A program made the translations under genes and the position numbers. A stretch of 64,000 bases of DNA from NCBI GenBank assembly GCA_029204225.1, contig CM055111.1:27131540-27195539 (forward strand). The letters run 5' to 3'. Shown piece by piece: positions 34,869-46,367 of the stretch; the first letter of the stretch is position 1; each line of letters begins with the position of its first letter. Origin of the DNA: Diphasiastrum complanatum. Its lineage: Eukaryota > Streptophyta > Lycopodiopsida > Lycopodiales > Lycopodiaceae. The notes below the pieces were generated by a model. That model saw only the letters and a program-made list of their open reading frames with translations. It was not told where the DNA came from and did not search any database.

Positions 34869-37800
34869 TCCTGCTCATCTATATTCTGCATCATGTCTCG
34901 TGACTGTGCTGAATCTTCTAATCCGACTCCTCCACAACTAGAACGAAGAATTCCACGTATCGATGCACCAAAGTACGATGGCAAATCTGACCCAGTCCGA
35001 TTTCTCCAAGACTTTGATAATGCATGCCGTTTTTATGGAGGTACTCTGAAACTGAAAAGCTTTGCCTATTTCCCATGGTACTCTATGGCACCGCCAAGGA
35101 GTGGTACTTGAATCTCGAAGCTCCTGATCTTGCTTCTCGGACCACCCTCAAGAACGCTCTCATCAAGTGTTTCAAACCATCCAAACTGACTCAGAGCCCG
35201 TTCATTCAAATTACTCATATCAAGATGCATCGCGAAGAGTCTGTCCGAAACTACATTGAGCGTTTTAAACATCTCAAAGTAGAATGTGTTGATGAAAATA
35301 TCACCGAACGAATGGCCATAAAACTATTCTTAGTTGGATTGCCAAAAAACATCCGCCGTGAACTCAAACTCGTTGACCTTTATGATCAACTTAAAGATGT
35401 GATGACCGATGTTATCCGTGAAGAAGACGAAGGTTCCGACGATGACTTTGACCATCGTGAAAAGAAATCTAAGAATCCAAACCGTCCTAATCACCCAAAG
35501 TCTGATAATATTGCTCAGTCTTCTGGACTTCTACATCAAATGGAAACCTGACAAAAAGCTCAACAATCTCATATGGATAAACTCACTGCCAATTTTCAAA
35601 CTGCCATGAAACAGATTGCTGAGAAATTCTTTCCATCAAGGAAAAATGTCTGGTGTCCAATCTGCTCACAGCATCACACTGTAATAAATGCCCTCAATTG
35701 CAAAATCATTTCCCAGCAGCCACCAGACCCACCATCTATCGAACTTATCGCCCTTACCCACCACAACAACCTGTGCCACGACCAGGGGTTTACCAACCAC
35801 GACCACCTGCACCAAATCAATACCAATCCCCACGACAACAGTTTGTTGTTAACCAACCTACCCCACAAAACGTTGTCCATTATCTTGATTCGAATACCAT
35901 CGATCCGGCCACCTACTATGTGGAAGACAATACTCAACCACAGTTTTCTACTGAAATGGTTGTTTATTATACCTATAATTCTAATGCTCAACCAGTGGAT
36001 CCCAATGCCCAAGCTTACAATCCAAACCAAGTTGTCTTTGTCGCACATCAACTGCCCACAATACGAGGATGCTTTATTTGTGCAGGTAAACATCCTAGTA
36101 TTCGTTGCCCAGATAAACTCCGCTTTCCCCCAACTTGTGAAAACTATGGTATTGAACGTCACGTGAAGGACTTCCCATCCCGATCTAAGCCAGCCGCTCC
36201 TGTCTCTTCAGTGCAAGTAGAAACCTTACCAATCAAAACACATCCTGCTTGGGTCTTGACTCGGGCACAAACCCAATGCCAAGCCCCTACACTTGCACCC
36301 AGCAAAACTCAACCATAGGCTATTCCTCCAAGTGATGATTCAACCCCGATACTTTACACTCACCCGTCTGAAGAAATTCGACTACATCATGAGTATCACC
36401 ATCAAATCCGCAATGCCGACCAACAATCTTCCTCTTCCCATAAAGTACCTCCCAAGCCCTTTGAAAGCAAAACCCTTGAAGATACCGAAGTTTGGGGAGA
36501 TCTACTACAAGCCAATGTCACTCTTCCCTTCCATGTACTCTGGAAGCATGATGGCCAGTGGAAACAACAGATCCAATCCAATCACCACCACTACTATTGA
36601 CGAGTTGTCTGAAATGCCCTTACATCTAACCAATCCACTCAGCGAACGAGGCAACATCAAAATCCCAGCTACCCATCATCAATCTCGTGAAGTCTTAGCA
36701 GTACTCGATGGAGGTTCTGGGGTTAATATCATTTCCACATCCCTCATGATGGAATGGAATCTGAGTGACAAGCTAGCCAAACCTACTTGTCAGCTTCGGA
36801 TGGCTGATCAAAGTGTGGTCCAACCTACCGGTTTCCTTCCCCACGTGATGATCAAACTAGGAGGTCTCAAGTTTTTGTTGATCTTGTAGTATTTGATATT
36901 CCTAATAATGCATATTCTTATGAATTACTACTTGGTCGTCTGTGGCTCACCAATGCACGAGTCGTTCATGACTGGAGCAAAGGCCGAGTCACTTTTGGCA
37001 ATCGTGACAGTTCTGTCACCATTGACTCAACGGGTAAACTCAAACCTGCACACATCCATGACGAGAGATCCTCAACCACCAACTCAGTATTTGAGCCATA
37101 CCAGTCCAGCCACCAAAAAGGTCATTATGTTAAATCTACTGATATCATAAAATGGAGTCACATTCTAGCTACCATTGATTGTGTGAATGCCGATTATTGT
37201 GCTCAGCATCAGGATAATTGTACCTCTCCACTCTCGATCGATCACGACCAATTACATGATCTTGATACACCTATCATCAATGTCAATTTTATTGATATTC
37301 TTTCACACCATGATGAACTACTAAATATTGCATGGCTACCTACTAATGAATCAGACGATTTATTCATTGATGACGAGAATGTCTTACGAATTCAGAATTG
37401 CCCAAAAGAAATGGACATTTTTTATCTTCAAACCTCAACTATATGGAAGCACTCCCACCTAGGACCTATCCGCAACATGCTTCCAAGGTCGAACCAGTTG
37501 CCAAGGTTGCAATTGAAAAACCTGAGACAAAATTCTACCATCCCAAATGCCCACACTATCCATGGGATCTCTGTGAGGAGGAGACTATCTTTCAAATTGA
37601 TGACGAGATCCTCCATGACATACCAATTGTCCCTAGTCCACACACATCTCCACCACCAAAACCTAAACCACGTGGTCATACTATGAAAGAGAAAATGAAA
37701 AAACCACTAACCGTCGGGTGACCTCACCATTGTTCGGAAAATTTTTGAGATTGCCTCTAGTCCTACACCAATCTCCAATAAATTCCAAGCACCATCTTGG

Positions 37801-37885
37801 CAAGTGAAAGGCAAGGCTCCCCTCGAATCTCCAGCCCATGATGTTCCTGCATACTTTAAGGACTATACGATCGAGGATGTCACAA
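34869..37885 (+). mobile_element. Gypsy copy 2: gag and protease
   Basis: Gag begins MSCSSIFCIM (or internal Met) at 34866, with RRIPRIDAPKYDGKSDPVRF. After a frameshift near 35080 it reads AKEWYLNLEAPDLASRTTLK, HIKMHREESVRNYIERFKHL and MAIKLFLVGLPKNIRREL, the retrotransposon gag domain. A Pro/Gln-rich linker (35740-36050) and a knuckle remnant, CFICAGKHPSIRCP, follow. Protease at about 36690-36890 reads VLAVLDGGSGVNIISTS, with DGGS in place of D-S/T-G-A. After a further shift comes YELLLGRLWL, a typical retropepsin helix. Acidic linker sequence continues to 37885. At least four frame breaks. Confidence 0.85.
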
Positions 37886-37890
37886 TCCAA

Positions 37891-38618
37891 TGTTGTGGGT
37901 ATTTCATGTATACAAATAAATAAGTGGGTCCCACCACTTAAAATATTGTTGGCCAAGCCTTGCCTAGTGGCCCCACCACAGTACAGTAGAATAATAAGTG
38001 CAAGGCACTGGCATCCTGTGTGTATAAGCCTAGCCACCAATGAGCACAAGTAGCAAGTTGTAATTCCTAGGAATAAGAGACTAGGGGCTTAAAACTCTAA
38101 AATGACACTAGAGGCCCTAAGTCAAGTTGCAAATAAAAAAGCTAAAAGGGCCCAACTTAAAACTCACATGAATCATGTGAGTGCTCTTGTGTTTTCTTAA
38201 CACCATTAGATTTAAGTTGTGTTTCTTTGAAAGGCTTGGATTAGAATCCTTGCTCCAATGAAGTGGCCAATGAGAGTAAAGGAGACTCACCTCTAAAATC
38301 TATAAGAGGGAGTCATTACCTTTGTATTGCATCATCTTCCATTCTCATTCTAATAAAACTCTCTTGGTTTCTCCATCTTCATCTCTTCCCACTCTCTCTC
38401 TCTCTCTCTCTCTTCTCCCTCTCTCCCTACGTTGGGATAGAATAGCTTTGGGTAGGCGCTCGAGCCCCCGAAGCCTTTCTCAACCTAGGTGTTCTCTCTC
38501 TCCCTCTCTCCACTCTCTTCCTCCTCTCTCTCCTCTCCCTCTCTCTTCTTGCTATGTAGGTGAAGGCGAGGTTGCCGCTCCCAGCGACGGACCCCTATGC
38601 TACATCGACGACACAACA
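37891..38618. repeat. Solo LTR inserted in Gypsy pol, with TCCAA target duplication
   Basis: The 728-bp insert starts TGTTGTGGG and ends CACAACA, a 7-bp inverted pair, and is flanked by TCCAA at 37886-37890 and 38619-38623. Removing it and one TCCAA joins the Gypsy frame exactly (EDVTIQ to LPQAQCEPTG). It holds CT-rich runs (38392-38425, 38487-38552) and no coding sequence. The element's internal part was lost by LTR-LTR recombination. Confidence 0.92.
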
Positions 38619-40100
38619 TCCAATTACCCCAAGCTCAATGTGAGCCAACTGGTAATTCACCCTACGAAGGCCCTGCACAAACCATAACCCTTTTCCTGAG
38701 TGAGCCAAATGAAACCAACGAATATCTTGTCCATGTCGGAGCTCCTCTCAATTGCGAACAACGCAGATGGCTTGAAAAGCTCCTGCGAAAATATCGACAT
38801 ATCTTTGCCTGGACCTATAAATACATGAAAGATGTCTCACCCCAAGTAGTTGTGCATCGTATCCCGCTTAAACCGGGTGCGAGACCCACTGCGAGTCGTC
38901 CATACAGATGCAATCCCATCTATAAGGCCAACATCAAAGAAGAATTACAACGCTTCTTAGATGCGAGATTTATCTATGAAATTGAGCATATTGAGTGGGT
39001 CTCCCCAATTGTCATCGTCCCCAAGAAAAATGGAAAACTCCGCATCTGTGTCGATTTTAAGAAACTTAACACAGTCACTGAACGTGATCATTTTCCATTA
39101 CCTTTCGGAGAATCCATCTTAGAAAATCTAGCAGAAGATGAGGCTTACTCCTCCTTAGATGGCTTTAGCGGATACAATATGATCCAAATCGCTGAAGAAG
39201 ATCAACACAAAATCGTGTTTGCCACAAAATGGGGAACCTTCTGTTGGAAAGTCATGCCCTTTGGTCTCTGCAATGCTCCTAGCACCTTCCAACGTGTTAT
39301 GCAAGCGGCCTTTTCTCAGCAGATGGGCGATACTTTAGAAGTTTACTTGGACGATTTAGGAGCACATTCCGAAGAAATACGCCATCTGTCTGTGCTCGAA
39401 AAAAAATTTATCCAATGTCAACGCTTCGGCATATCTCTCAATCCTGAAAAATGCCAGATTTGGGTAACCCATGGTATTGTGTTAGGACATATTATCTCAC
39501 GAAATGGAATTGCCACTGATCCTGAAAAGATCCTTATCATTCAAAATCTACCGGAACCGCGTACGATACGTGAAGTTTACTCCTTTCTTGGCCACGCCAA
39601 CTACTATCAGTGCTTTATTTTCGATTTTGCTAATAGAGCACGCTTAATCTACAAAGTTGTAGTTCCCAAATGGACGGATGAACAACGCATCGCCTTTAAT
39701 CAACTCAAAGAAGCCCTTACCAATGCACCCATCCTCCGGGCTCCTGATTATTCTAAAGAATTTCATGTGCATACCGATGCATCCAAATATGCCATTGGAG
39801 CAATGCCCACCCAACCGGGAGAATTCAAAAAGGACTACCCAATTCGTTTTCTTAGTCGACAATTGATACCTGCTGAAGTCAATTATACCACTACCGAACG
39901 CGAAGCCTTGGCAATGGTATATGCGGTTCAGAAGTTTCGCCATTATCTTCTAGGAAAAATCTTTGCGTTCTTCACTGATCATCAAACATTGTTGTATCTC
40001 ATCAACAAGACGTGCACCACAGGCCGTATTACTAGATGGATCCTATATTGTGAGAATTTGAGTTTAGGATCGTGGTTCGTAAGGGAGTTCAACATTTTTT
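38619..40100 (+). mobile_element. Gypsy copy 2: reverse transcriptase and RNase H, one long open frame
   Basis: One uninterrupted frame from 38624 to about 40060 reads RRWLEKLLRKYRHIFAWTY, IPLKPGARPTASRPYRC, EWVSPIVIVPKKNGKLRICV, LDGFSGYNMIQIAEEDQ, FGLCNAPSTFQRVMQAAF and the catalytic VYLDDLGAHS (near 39345). Then FLGHANYYQCFI, FHVHTDASKYAIGAM and FFTDHQTLLYLINK give the RNase H core. This is Ty3/Gypsy order. All catalytic Asp residues of the RT palm are present. Near 40060 the frame shifts and pol jumps straight to the integrase C-terminal part. Confidence 0.95.
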
Positions 40101-40705
40101 CTTTCCAAATTTTTTGTAGTACATTGCAAAAGTTCCCCATACTATCCACGTTGCAATGGCCAGGCAAAATCCACCAATAAAATCCTATGTAGAATTCTCA
40201 CCAAAACCGTCGAATCCAACCGATCTGATTGGGAACTCAAACTCCATGCTGCTCTTTGGGCTTATCGCACCACCCCGAAGCGAGCTACAGGCTTAACCCC
40301 TTTACAGCTCACATATGGCCAAGAAGCCGTTATGCCTATGGAATTCCATATCCCCTCCCTTCGAGTAGCCTATAACCATGAGCTCGATACTCCTCAGAAT
40401 CTAGCAAATAGGTTATTCCATCTGGAAAAACTTTGTGAAACACGAAGGATCAGCATCCATGGTCAACAAGTCCACAAACGACAACAAAAAGCATGGCATG
40501 ATCGATCATTGAAACTTAGAGATTTCCATATTGGAGATAAGGTCCTGCTATACCAGGCCAAAGCCTTCAAAGGCAAACTGAAATTTCTGGCCAAGGACCT
40601 TACGTCATTAAAAAACTCTTTGCCTCTGGATATGTCCAACTCGAAACCCTTCAAGGCGATATCCTCGACATTGTGGTCAATGGGAGTCGACTGAGAAAGT
40701 ACAAT
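40101..40705 (+). mobile_element. Gypsy copy 2: integrase C-terminal part, core deleted
   Basis: After the break it reads FFVVHCKSSPYYPRCNGQAK, TKTVESNRSDWELKLHAALW, LTYGQEAVMPMEFHIPSL, LANRLFHLEKLCETRRIS and KLRDFHIGDKVLLYQAKAFK. The HHCC finger and the first two catalytic Asp residues of the integrase are missing, so the element cannot integrate by itself. The chance repeat TTTCTTTCCAAATTTTTTG at the joint gives no clear hint of mechanism. Confidence 0.88.
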
Positions 40706-41404
40706 GAACCCTGTTTTTATCTTGATATGTATTAGTTGTTTTCTTTCCTACTGTTTTTCTTCCTTTTTATTGTCTGCATGCCATTTCGACAACATTTTTG
40801 CTGTGCTTTCTTGTTCCACCTATCACAATACTATCAGATCAGGTATACCAACAGTCTTCTCTGAGAAAATCACAAAAGTCATTTGTTTCAGAAGAAATTT
40901 TTTCACAACATCTCAGATAGAATTCGCCTGACCCTTTTTTCACAAAGCACGATCCATTTTTGGCCTTCGCGAATTTTGTCTCAGATAAAAAAATGTCTAA
41001 AAATTGAAAAATGTAGTTTCATTCATGAGATATCCATCCTCAGAATTCGCAGACAATTCGCTACAGCTCAAATTGATCCTCACAATTTCTCTGCTATGTC
41101 TGCGAATTCTGATTCGACACATTTTTGCACTGTTAGACGTTTTTTTTTCTCTTTTGGCATAAAAAAATCCCTTACAAGAATTCGCGGGCCCTCAGAACGT
41201 TGCCTCGAAATTTGCGACCATCCTACCAAATCGTGGACACTGAGGACGATTTCTAGGTGAAGTTGCGAATTCCTGCCAAAAAAGTCTATATATAGTCCTC
41301 CACCTTCTCTCCACGAGTTCATTTTAGATTGCTACTCTCGAGTTCATGCCAAATTCTTTTCAAAATTTTTAAAATTCTAAGAGCAATCTAAAATCATTGC
41401 TATC
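40706..41404 (+). promoter_or_regulatory. Gypsy 3' non-coding segment with TATA box (41287-41294), probable LTR part
   Basis: It is homologous to 30621-31297 along most of its length (same pol end, GAATTCGC motifs, TTGCGAATTCCTGCC then TCTATATATAG). The TATATATA is 118 bases upstream of an ATG at 41405. Because both Gypsy copies carry it, it most likely is LTR U3/R; a TG..CA edge could not be set. Confidence 0.5.
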
Positions 41405-42139
41405 ATGGCTTCCCGCGATTCCTCGCTTAGCTTGCATCGTCGTAAACCCTCTCGTCCTTATTCAGGGAATATAGTCATGATCTATCTTAAGAATTACACC
41501 GAGCAACTCACACTGGCTAAGGATATCCTCACCAACCTTGGCTTTGATCTGACACTTTACCGAGACCAGCAGAGCGGGAGCCTCATCCGAGCAGCCTACT
41601 CCACCTATTCAGATGAGTTCCAAACTTTCCGGATTACATCCAAGAGTGGCAGCTATTCTATTATCAACGTCTTTCCTGGGGATCTCCAGAGCATCGGCTT
41701 TCCTAATCTCAGAGAGACAATCCATGGAAAGGGCACCAGCTATGATGCCAAGTACTTCACAAAATTTCTGACAGACGACGACAAAACCATTGCCCAAACC
41801 AACGACGGGGTCGCTATCCGCCTCATCACGGATCCTCTTCTACGAGCAGCCTCAGAGATCCTCGTCACCATGGTCGCAGTGCATACCACCAAGATGGATC
41901 GCATCCCACCGAGCGACCTCTTTTCTCTGACCCTCACCATGGACGATCCCACTCAAAATTACAAGTGGGCTGAGAAGGTAGCAGAGAAGCTGTGCGGAGC
42001 TCTGAAAGCTCGCAAAAGACTTCTGTATATTCAAATGATTGGACATAGGATTTGTAATCAATCTATCAACACATATAAATCCACAAATAGTGATACATTT
42101 TTATTTGGGCATGACTCTATTTGTGTGTTACTTGTATAA
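41405..42139 (+). CDS. Unrecognised 244-codon ORF downstream of the Gypsy promoter-like segment
   Basis: I do not recognise it. It starts MASRDSSLSLHRRKPSRPYS in good context (ATCATGGCT). To about residue 206 it has ordinary globular composition, e.g. YLKNYTEQLTLAKDILTNLG, FRITSKSGSYSIINVFPGDL, LRAASEILVTMVAVHTTKMD and KWAEKVAEKLCGALKARK. After KARKRLL the composition turns AT-rich and non-coding-like, so the true C-terminus is probably lost near 42020. No Cys/His clusters, signal peptide or membrane span are visible. Its position behind an LTR-type TATA suggests an accessory ORF of the element or a captured host gene. Confidence 0.5.
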   Translation: MASRDSSLSLHRRKPSRPYSGNIVMIYLKNYTEQLTLAKDILTNLGFDLTLYRDQQSGSLIRAAYSTYSDEFQTFRITSKSGSYSIINVFPGDLQSIGFPNLRETIHGKGTSYDAKYFTKFLTDDDKTIAQTNDGVAIRLITDPLLRAASEILVTMVAVHTTKMDRIPPSDLFSLTLTMDDPTQNYKWAEKVAEKLCGALKARKRLLYIQMIGHRICNQSINTYKSTNSDTFLFGHDSICVLLV

Positions 42140-43261
42140 CTGCAAGAGATTACATGTTGTTGTGTTTAGCAAGTCATTCACACTCTTCCATGTATGGACA
42201 TATCTCGTTAGTCATGCATTAAGCTTGAACTTTTGACTTCGATCTCAAATTCAATGTGTTCTATGCAGCTAATAATGTCCTAGATGTGCATGCATAAGGA
42301 GTGCCAAAGCTTTCAAAAGAAACCACTTCCTAGTAGTTATTTGGTTTTCCTTCAAAATGCACCTCAGCAATTTCAATCATGAAACATACTTCTTCAGGAA
42401 AACTTCAATAAAATGAAAATGGGTCATGAGAAACACGACACTTTGTCCCCTTGAAACTAGAAAAAGGGCAAGCTGCAAGTGCATTCGCGACATTTGAAAG
42501 GAGACCTGCCAAGGACTGCAATTAATGCTTTTGGAAGGGAGACGGTGTTTTTGAGTTGCAGGGAAAATTTCCTGAATAATATTCTCAACATTGTGCAATC
42601 AGAAGTTTGGAGATTTTACAGTAAAAGGCAAACTAGCTCAAGATTTTTACAAATTTTCACAGATCAAAGTTCGCATGGTGACGACTATGTTCAGACAAGG
42701 CCAATTCTTGGAGTCATTGCAACCCTATCCTCTGTGGGCTATTTTGAAAATCACTTATGCCGCAAAAATATTCGCGTTTCTTTCATCCCAGTGGCTTTGG
42801 CCAATATGATTTCTTTCAGCAGTTTCCACTTCGCAATATAGAATGGAGATTCACCTCATTGCTTGCAAAGTCTTCCTGCTTGTCTTGTCTGCAGCATTAG
42901 GAACCAACTGTCGTCGAACAGATTGACAAGCATACATTAAAACACAATTTAACATTCCCAAAAAAGCCTTATTTGTCTCATGTCTATCCCGGTTTGCTTT
43001 GTGGAATTTGCCTAGGCAGAAGCTATTGATCACTTCCGGGCACAAGATCCGAGATCAGCTGCCACTTTCAGCGAGAGCCTGTTAAGTGATGACAGACACG
43101 TCCACTTTTATTACCAGCATCGTGCAGGCAATGAATATATTTGTCTTGAACAGTTCTTCACATCACCAGGCAACCCAGATCGGAACATCACTAAATCCCA
43201 GATAAACAATGCTCGAATCTACATCAAAAGCGAGCTACAGTACTACCTCCACTTCAAAACT
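42140..43261. other. No gene identified; one coding-like stretch at 42588-42806
   Basis: A plus-strand frame at 42588-42806 (FTVKGKLAQDFYKFSQIKVR, then LESLQPYPLWAILKITYAAK) looks protein-like but matches nothing I know. The remainder should hold the 3' UTR of the minus-strand kinase gene. Confidence 0.35.
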
Positions 43262-46200
43262 CTACCTAGCACGCAAATCATGTGAGGATACCCTTGGAGA
43301 GGGTGCTTGCGATGAGTTTTGATGATGTTTCCTGATATTCCAAAGAACAGTGTCAACCTCCTGCATGGTTGGCCTATCTTTCTTTGTTGGGGCTAAACAC
43401 TGAAAAGCCAGCTCTGTTATCCTTTCGGTCACTATCGAGGCTGCTCGTGTCAACTCCAATTTTGAATCCAAAATCTCCACAACCTTGCCTTCAATCATTT
43501 TATCGTAAGCCTGGCGTAGACAAAAACAAGTCATTACAAACAGATCTTCTACTATCACGACTTTCAATCATATCGAAAAGAAAAGACAGAAGAGTTCAAA
43601 ACTGGGAGTTCTTGTTCTATTTATTCACATAACTTATTGGGTTTCTAACAAACTCAACTGTTAACAGTTTCTAGAGAGACATTACCAAAGCAAAACGTAT
43701 GGCATTAGAAATGTTGATGTGGAAAGCAATGCACCCAAAAAGACAGTAGAAAGTAAGGACCTAGCAGAAGAAGGATGTCAGCTGGCCTGATTGCAGGAAA
43801 GGTGTGAGGATGCACATATGACAACAGCATAGAATGCCAAGATACTGTCCATGGTTGGATGCAACACGGAAAATGCCTTTTCCAGATGGGGGGGGGGGAT
43901 TTCAAGACGTTCCAAAACATTCTCTTGAAAATGATAGGAAAAAGACAAACGGAGAGTATCTTAAATAGTTCAACAAGCTTTCCTAACCCTGGGGGGAAGA
44001 GGGGATGCAAATTCAAAAAATTGCAAGCCCTCTTCTGGTAAAATAGAATGGCTGCATTAAAACTGGCTGAAAATTAATCACCACAAGTAATCTGACCTGT
44101 ATGCACTCGAAAGTACAAATTTTTTGAGCGTGATTAAAAATGAGAGAACTCAAGATATTTACCCATCTAATTGTGATTCGCTCCCTGCTGGGACGAACTA
44201 CCTCTATGGGCCGCCTCCCAGAAATTATCTCAACTAGCAACACACCATATGAATAAACATCGCTTTTAGGAGTGATGTGATAAGTTTGTAAATACTCAGG
44301 ATCCAGATATCCGGCAGTTCCTTTGACTTTTGTTGAGATATGTGTTTCTTCTCCTTCTGTTGGTCCAGTTCTAGAGAACCCAAAATCTGCCACCTTAGCT
44401 CTGAAGGTATCTGTTAGAAGGATGTTACTTGATTTGATATCCCTGTGAATGATGGGTTTGTCTGCAAACCAAAGGACACAATCCTCTCAATCACCATCTT
44501 CTAACCAATAAAAAGCCCTGTGGCATGGGAGTGCAACCTCAAAAAGTATCCCAGCTAGGGACTGCCACATATGGATAGCTGTGCTTAAGATAAAAAATTA
44601 CATTATGTTCTGCTTCCTTCAACATTTAAAACTTGCAAACTAGCAATGTGACACGATCACTGCGAAACTCACATCATTCGAGAGCATTGCAACAAACTTT
44701 ACCTGCTGACATCGTTAATGACATAATAGGCTAATACTTTCCCACATAACATGTTAGAAACCAAACATCTACCTACCTGGAAGTGTGCCATACCATACCT
44801 AAAACTATACACACTTTTGGATACCTACCTGCATACATATGAAGGTAAGTAAGTGCATGAGCTACATCAATAGCGATATCCAATCTTGTTGCCAAGTCAA
44901 GAGTGACTCCATATTGACCTGCACCGATGACATCATTCAAACAAACCATAATTTTCTGTATTTGCAAAAACAGAAGAAATAGGGCTTTTTCGTTTTATTA
45001 GGAAATGTAAGCATACCATCAAGGTGCTCCCGGAGATTGCCATTTGACACATATTCAACAAGCAATATGCGTTCCCGCTCATTTTCAAAGAATCCAATCA
45101 ATCTTACTAGATTGATATGTTCAACACTGGAGAGCATGGTTAACTCATTTTGGAACTCCTTGTCAACACGAGATTCACGAGCTTCCTAAAGAGAAACAAC
45201 AAGACCTTCATACTAGAGAGGCTCGATGGCCAACATAAGCAATTGCACAAATGTCGTTGGTTAAAGATTGTCCTCATCTGCTAAATGACACTACTTTTGA
45301 AGCCAAAAAGAAAATAAATAGGAAAAAAAAATTCAGTGTTGGCTACTGGTAAACCACAGCAAATAATCTAGTGTCACAACATCAGAGAAACTGTGCAAAA
45401 GAGCTCTAAAATGTGAGTCATCTGTTAAAAGCACATACAAAATAATTTTTCACACAAGTGTAGCTGAATGAGTTGATAAAAAGTGCTATATATAAAACTC
45501 CACATATAGGAAATTTACGCACATGATCATTCAATAATCACCTTTTTCCCTCGCTTGATAGCAACAACCCTGCCATCCCTTAGCTGCCCCTTGTAAACCA
45601 CACCAAAACCTCCATGACCGATGATATGTGAGTTGGAAAAGTTATTGGTAATTTTGGTGATCTCAGCGAAGTTCAATGTCACAGAACCTGAAATTTCCGG
45701 TGGTTCAAAGAAGGCATCCGCAGAAATCCTCGGCTGTGCATGACTTAAAGAACTCCCTTCCAATGATGTCGAACTAGAATCCACTGAAACAATGAAGCAG
45801 CACATGATGATTACTTGAATATCTCTAGTTGGGTTCCTCAACAATAACTCTTGAGGAGAATCGTAACATTGCTAATACAAAAAGCCATCCTGCTATTACC
45901 CCAAATCTTAGCAATCTAGTGCGATATCTTTTGATTCCTGAGGCACATCTATGAAGCTTAGCAGTACAGACCTGGCTACCCATACAAGTCCAAAAATATG
46001 TTAACGATATTGCTTCTTACGGTGCATCAAGCTTACAGGAATGACAAACATACCCAAGATCTAAATTAGACAAGCTTGATATTTAAAGGCAACTTTCGAG
46101 AATATTCAGCACTACTCACCTATTCTGTCTTTTTCGACATCCTTAAATTCCTCCTTCGTTCTACGCTGCATGCATGGGCATAGCAAAAACCAAGAAAGGG

Positions 46201-46351
46201 TGCGACTTTCAAACAATCCACAAAAGTGACTTTGCGTAGTTGAACCTGAAGTAGGAATAGTCTCTTTAGCTTCACCTTTCAAATGTACTGGATCTGCGTG
46301 CATAAACTTTGTTTCAGTGGAACTTGAATATTCGCCATATTTTTGTGCCAT
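43262..46351 (-). CDS. Receptor-like cytoplasmic kinase, calmodulin-binding CRCK type
   Basis: Six exons on the minus strand: 46351-46120, 45783-45542, 45185-45017, 44918-44829, 44461-44163 and 43510-43262. GT/AG borders and phases agree, giving 1281 nt, 426 residues. The N-terminus is Ser/Thr-rich with CPC (about residues 59-61, a possible lipidation site) and no signal peptide. Kinase: GHGGFG (133-138), VAIK Lys154, HRDIKSSN (catalytic Asp252), DFG (270-272), [16 protein letters not shown] activation loop, [20 protein letters not shown] and [14 protein letters not shown] (Arg pocket). [21 protein letters not shown] and ALQCLAP-like strings match Arabidopsis CRCK proteins, which bind calmodulin and act in stress and cell-wall signalling. 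Other RLCKs are the alternative. The first exon may extend upstream to an acceptor at 46368, so the ATG choice is tentative. Intact. Confidence 0.9.
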
Positions 46352-46367
46352 TCCTTGGAGAATATAC

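Noticed and set aside
35573-36166. 197-codon ORF as a separate gene
   Set aside because: It is an alternative frame over Gypsy gag linker and knuckle sequence.
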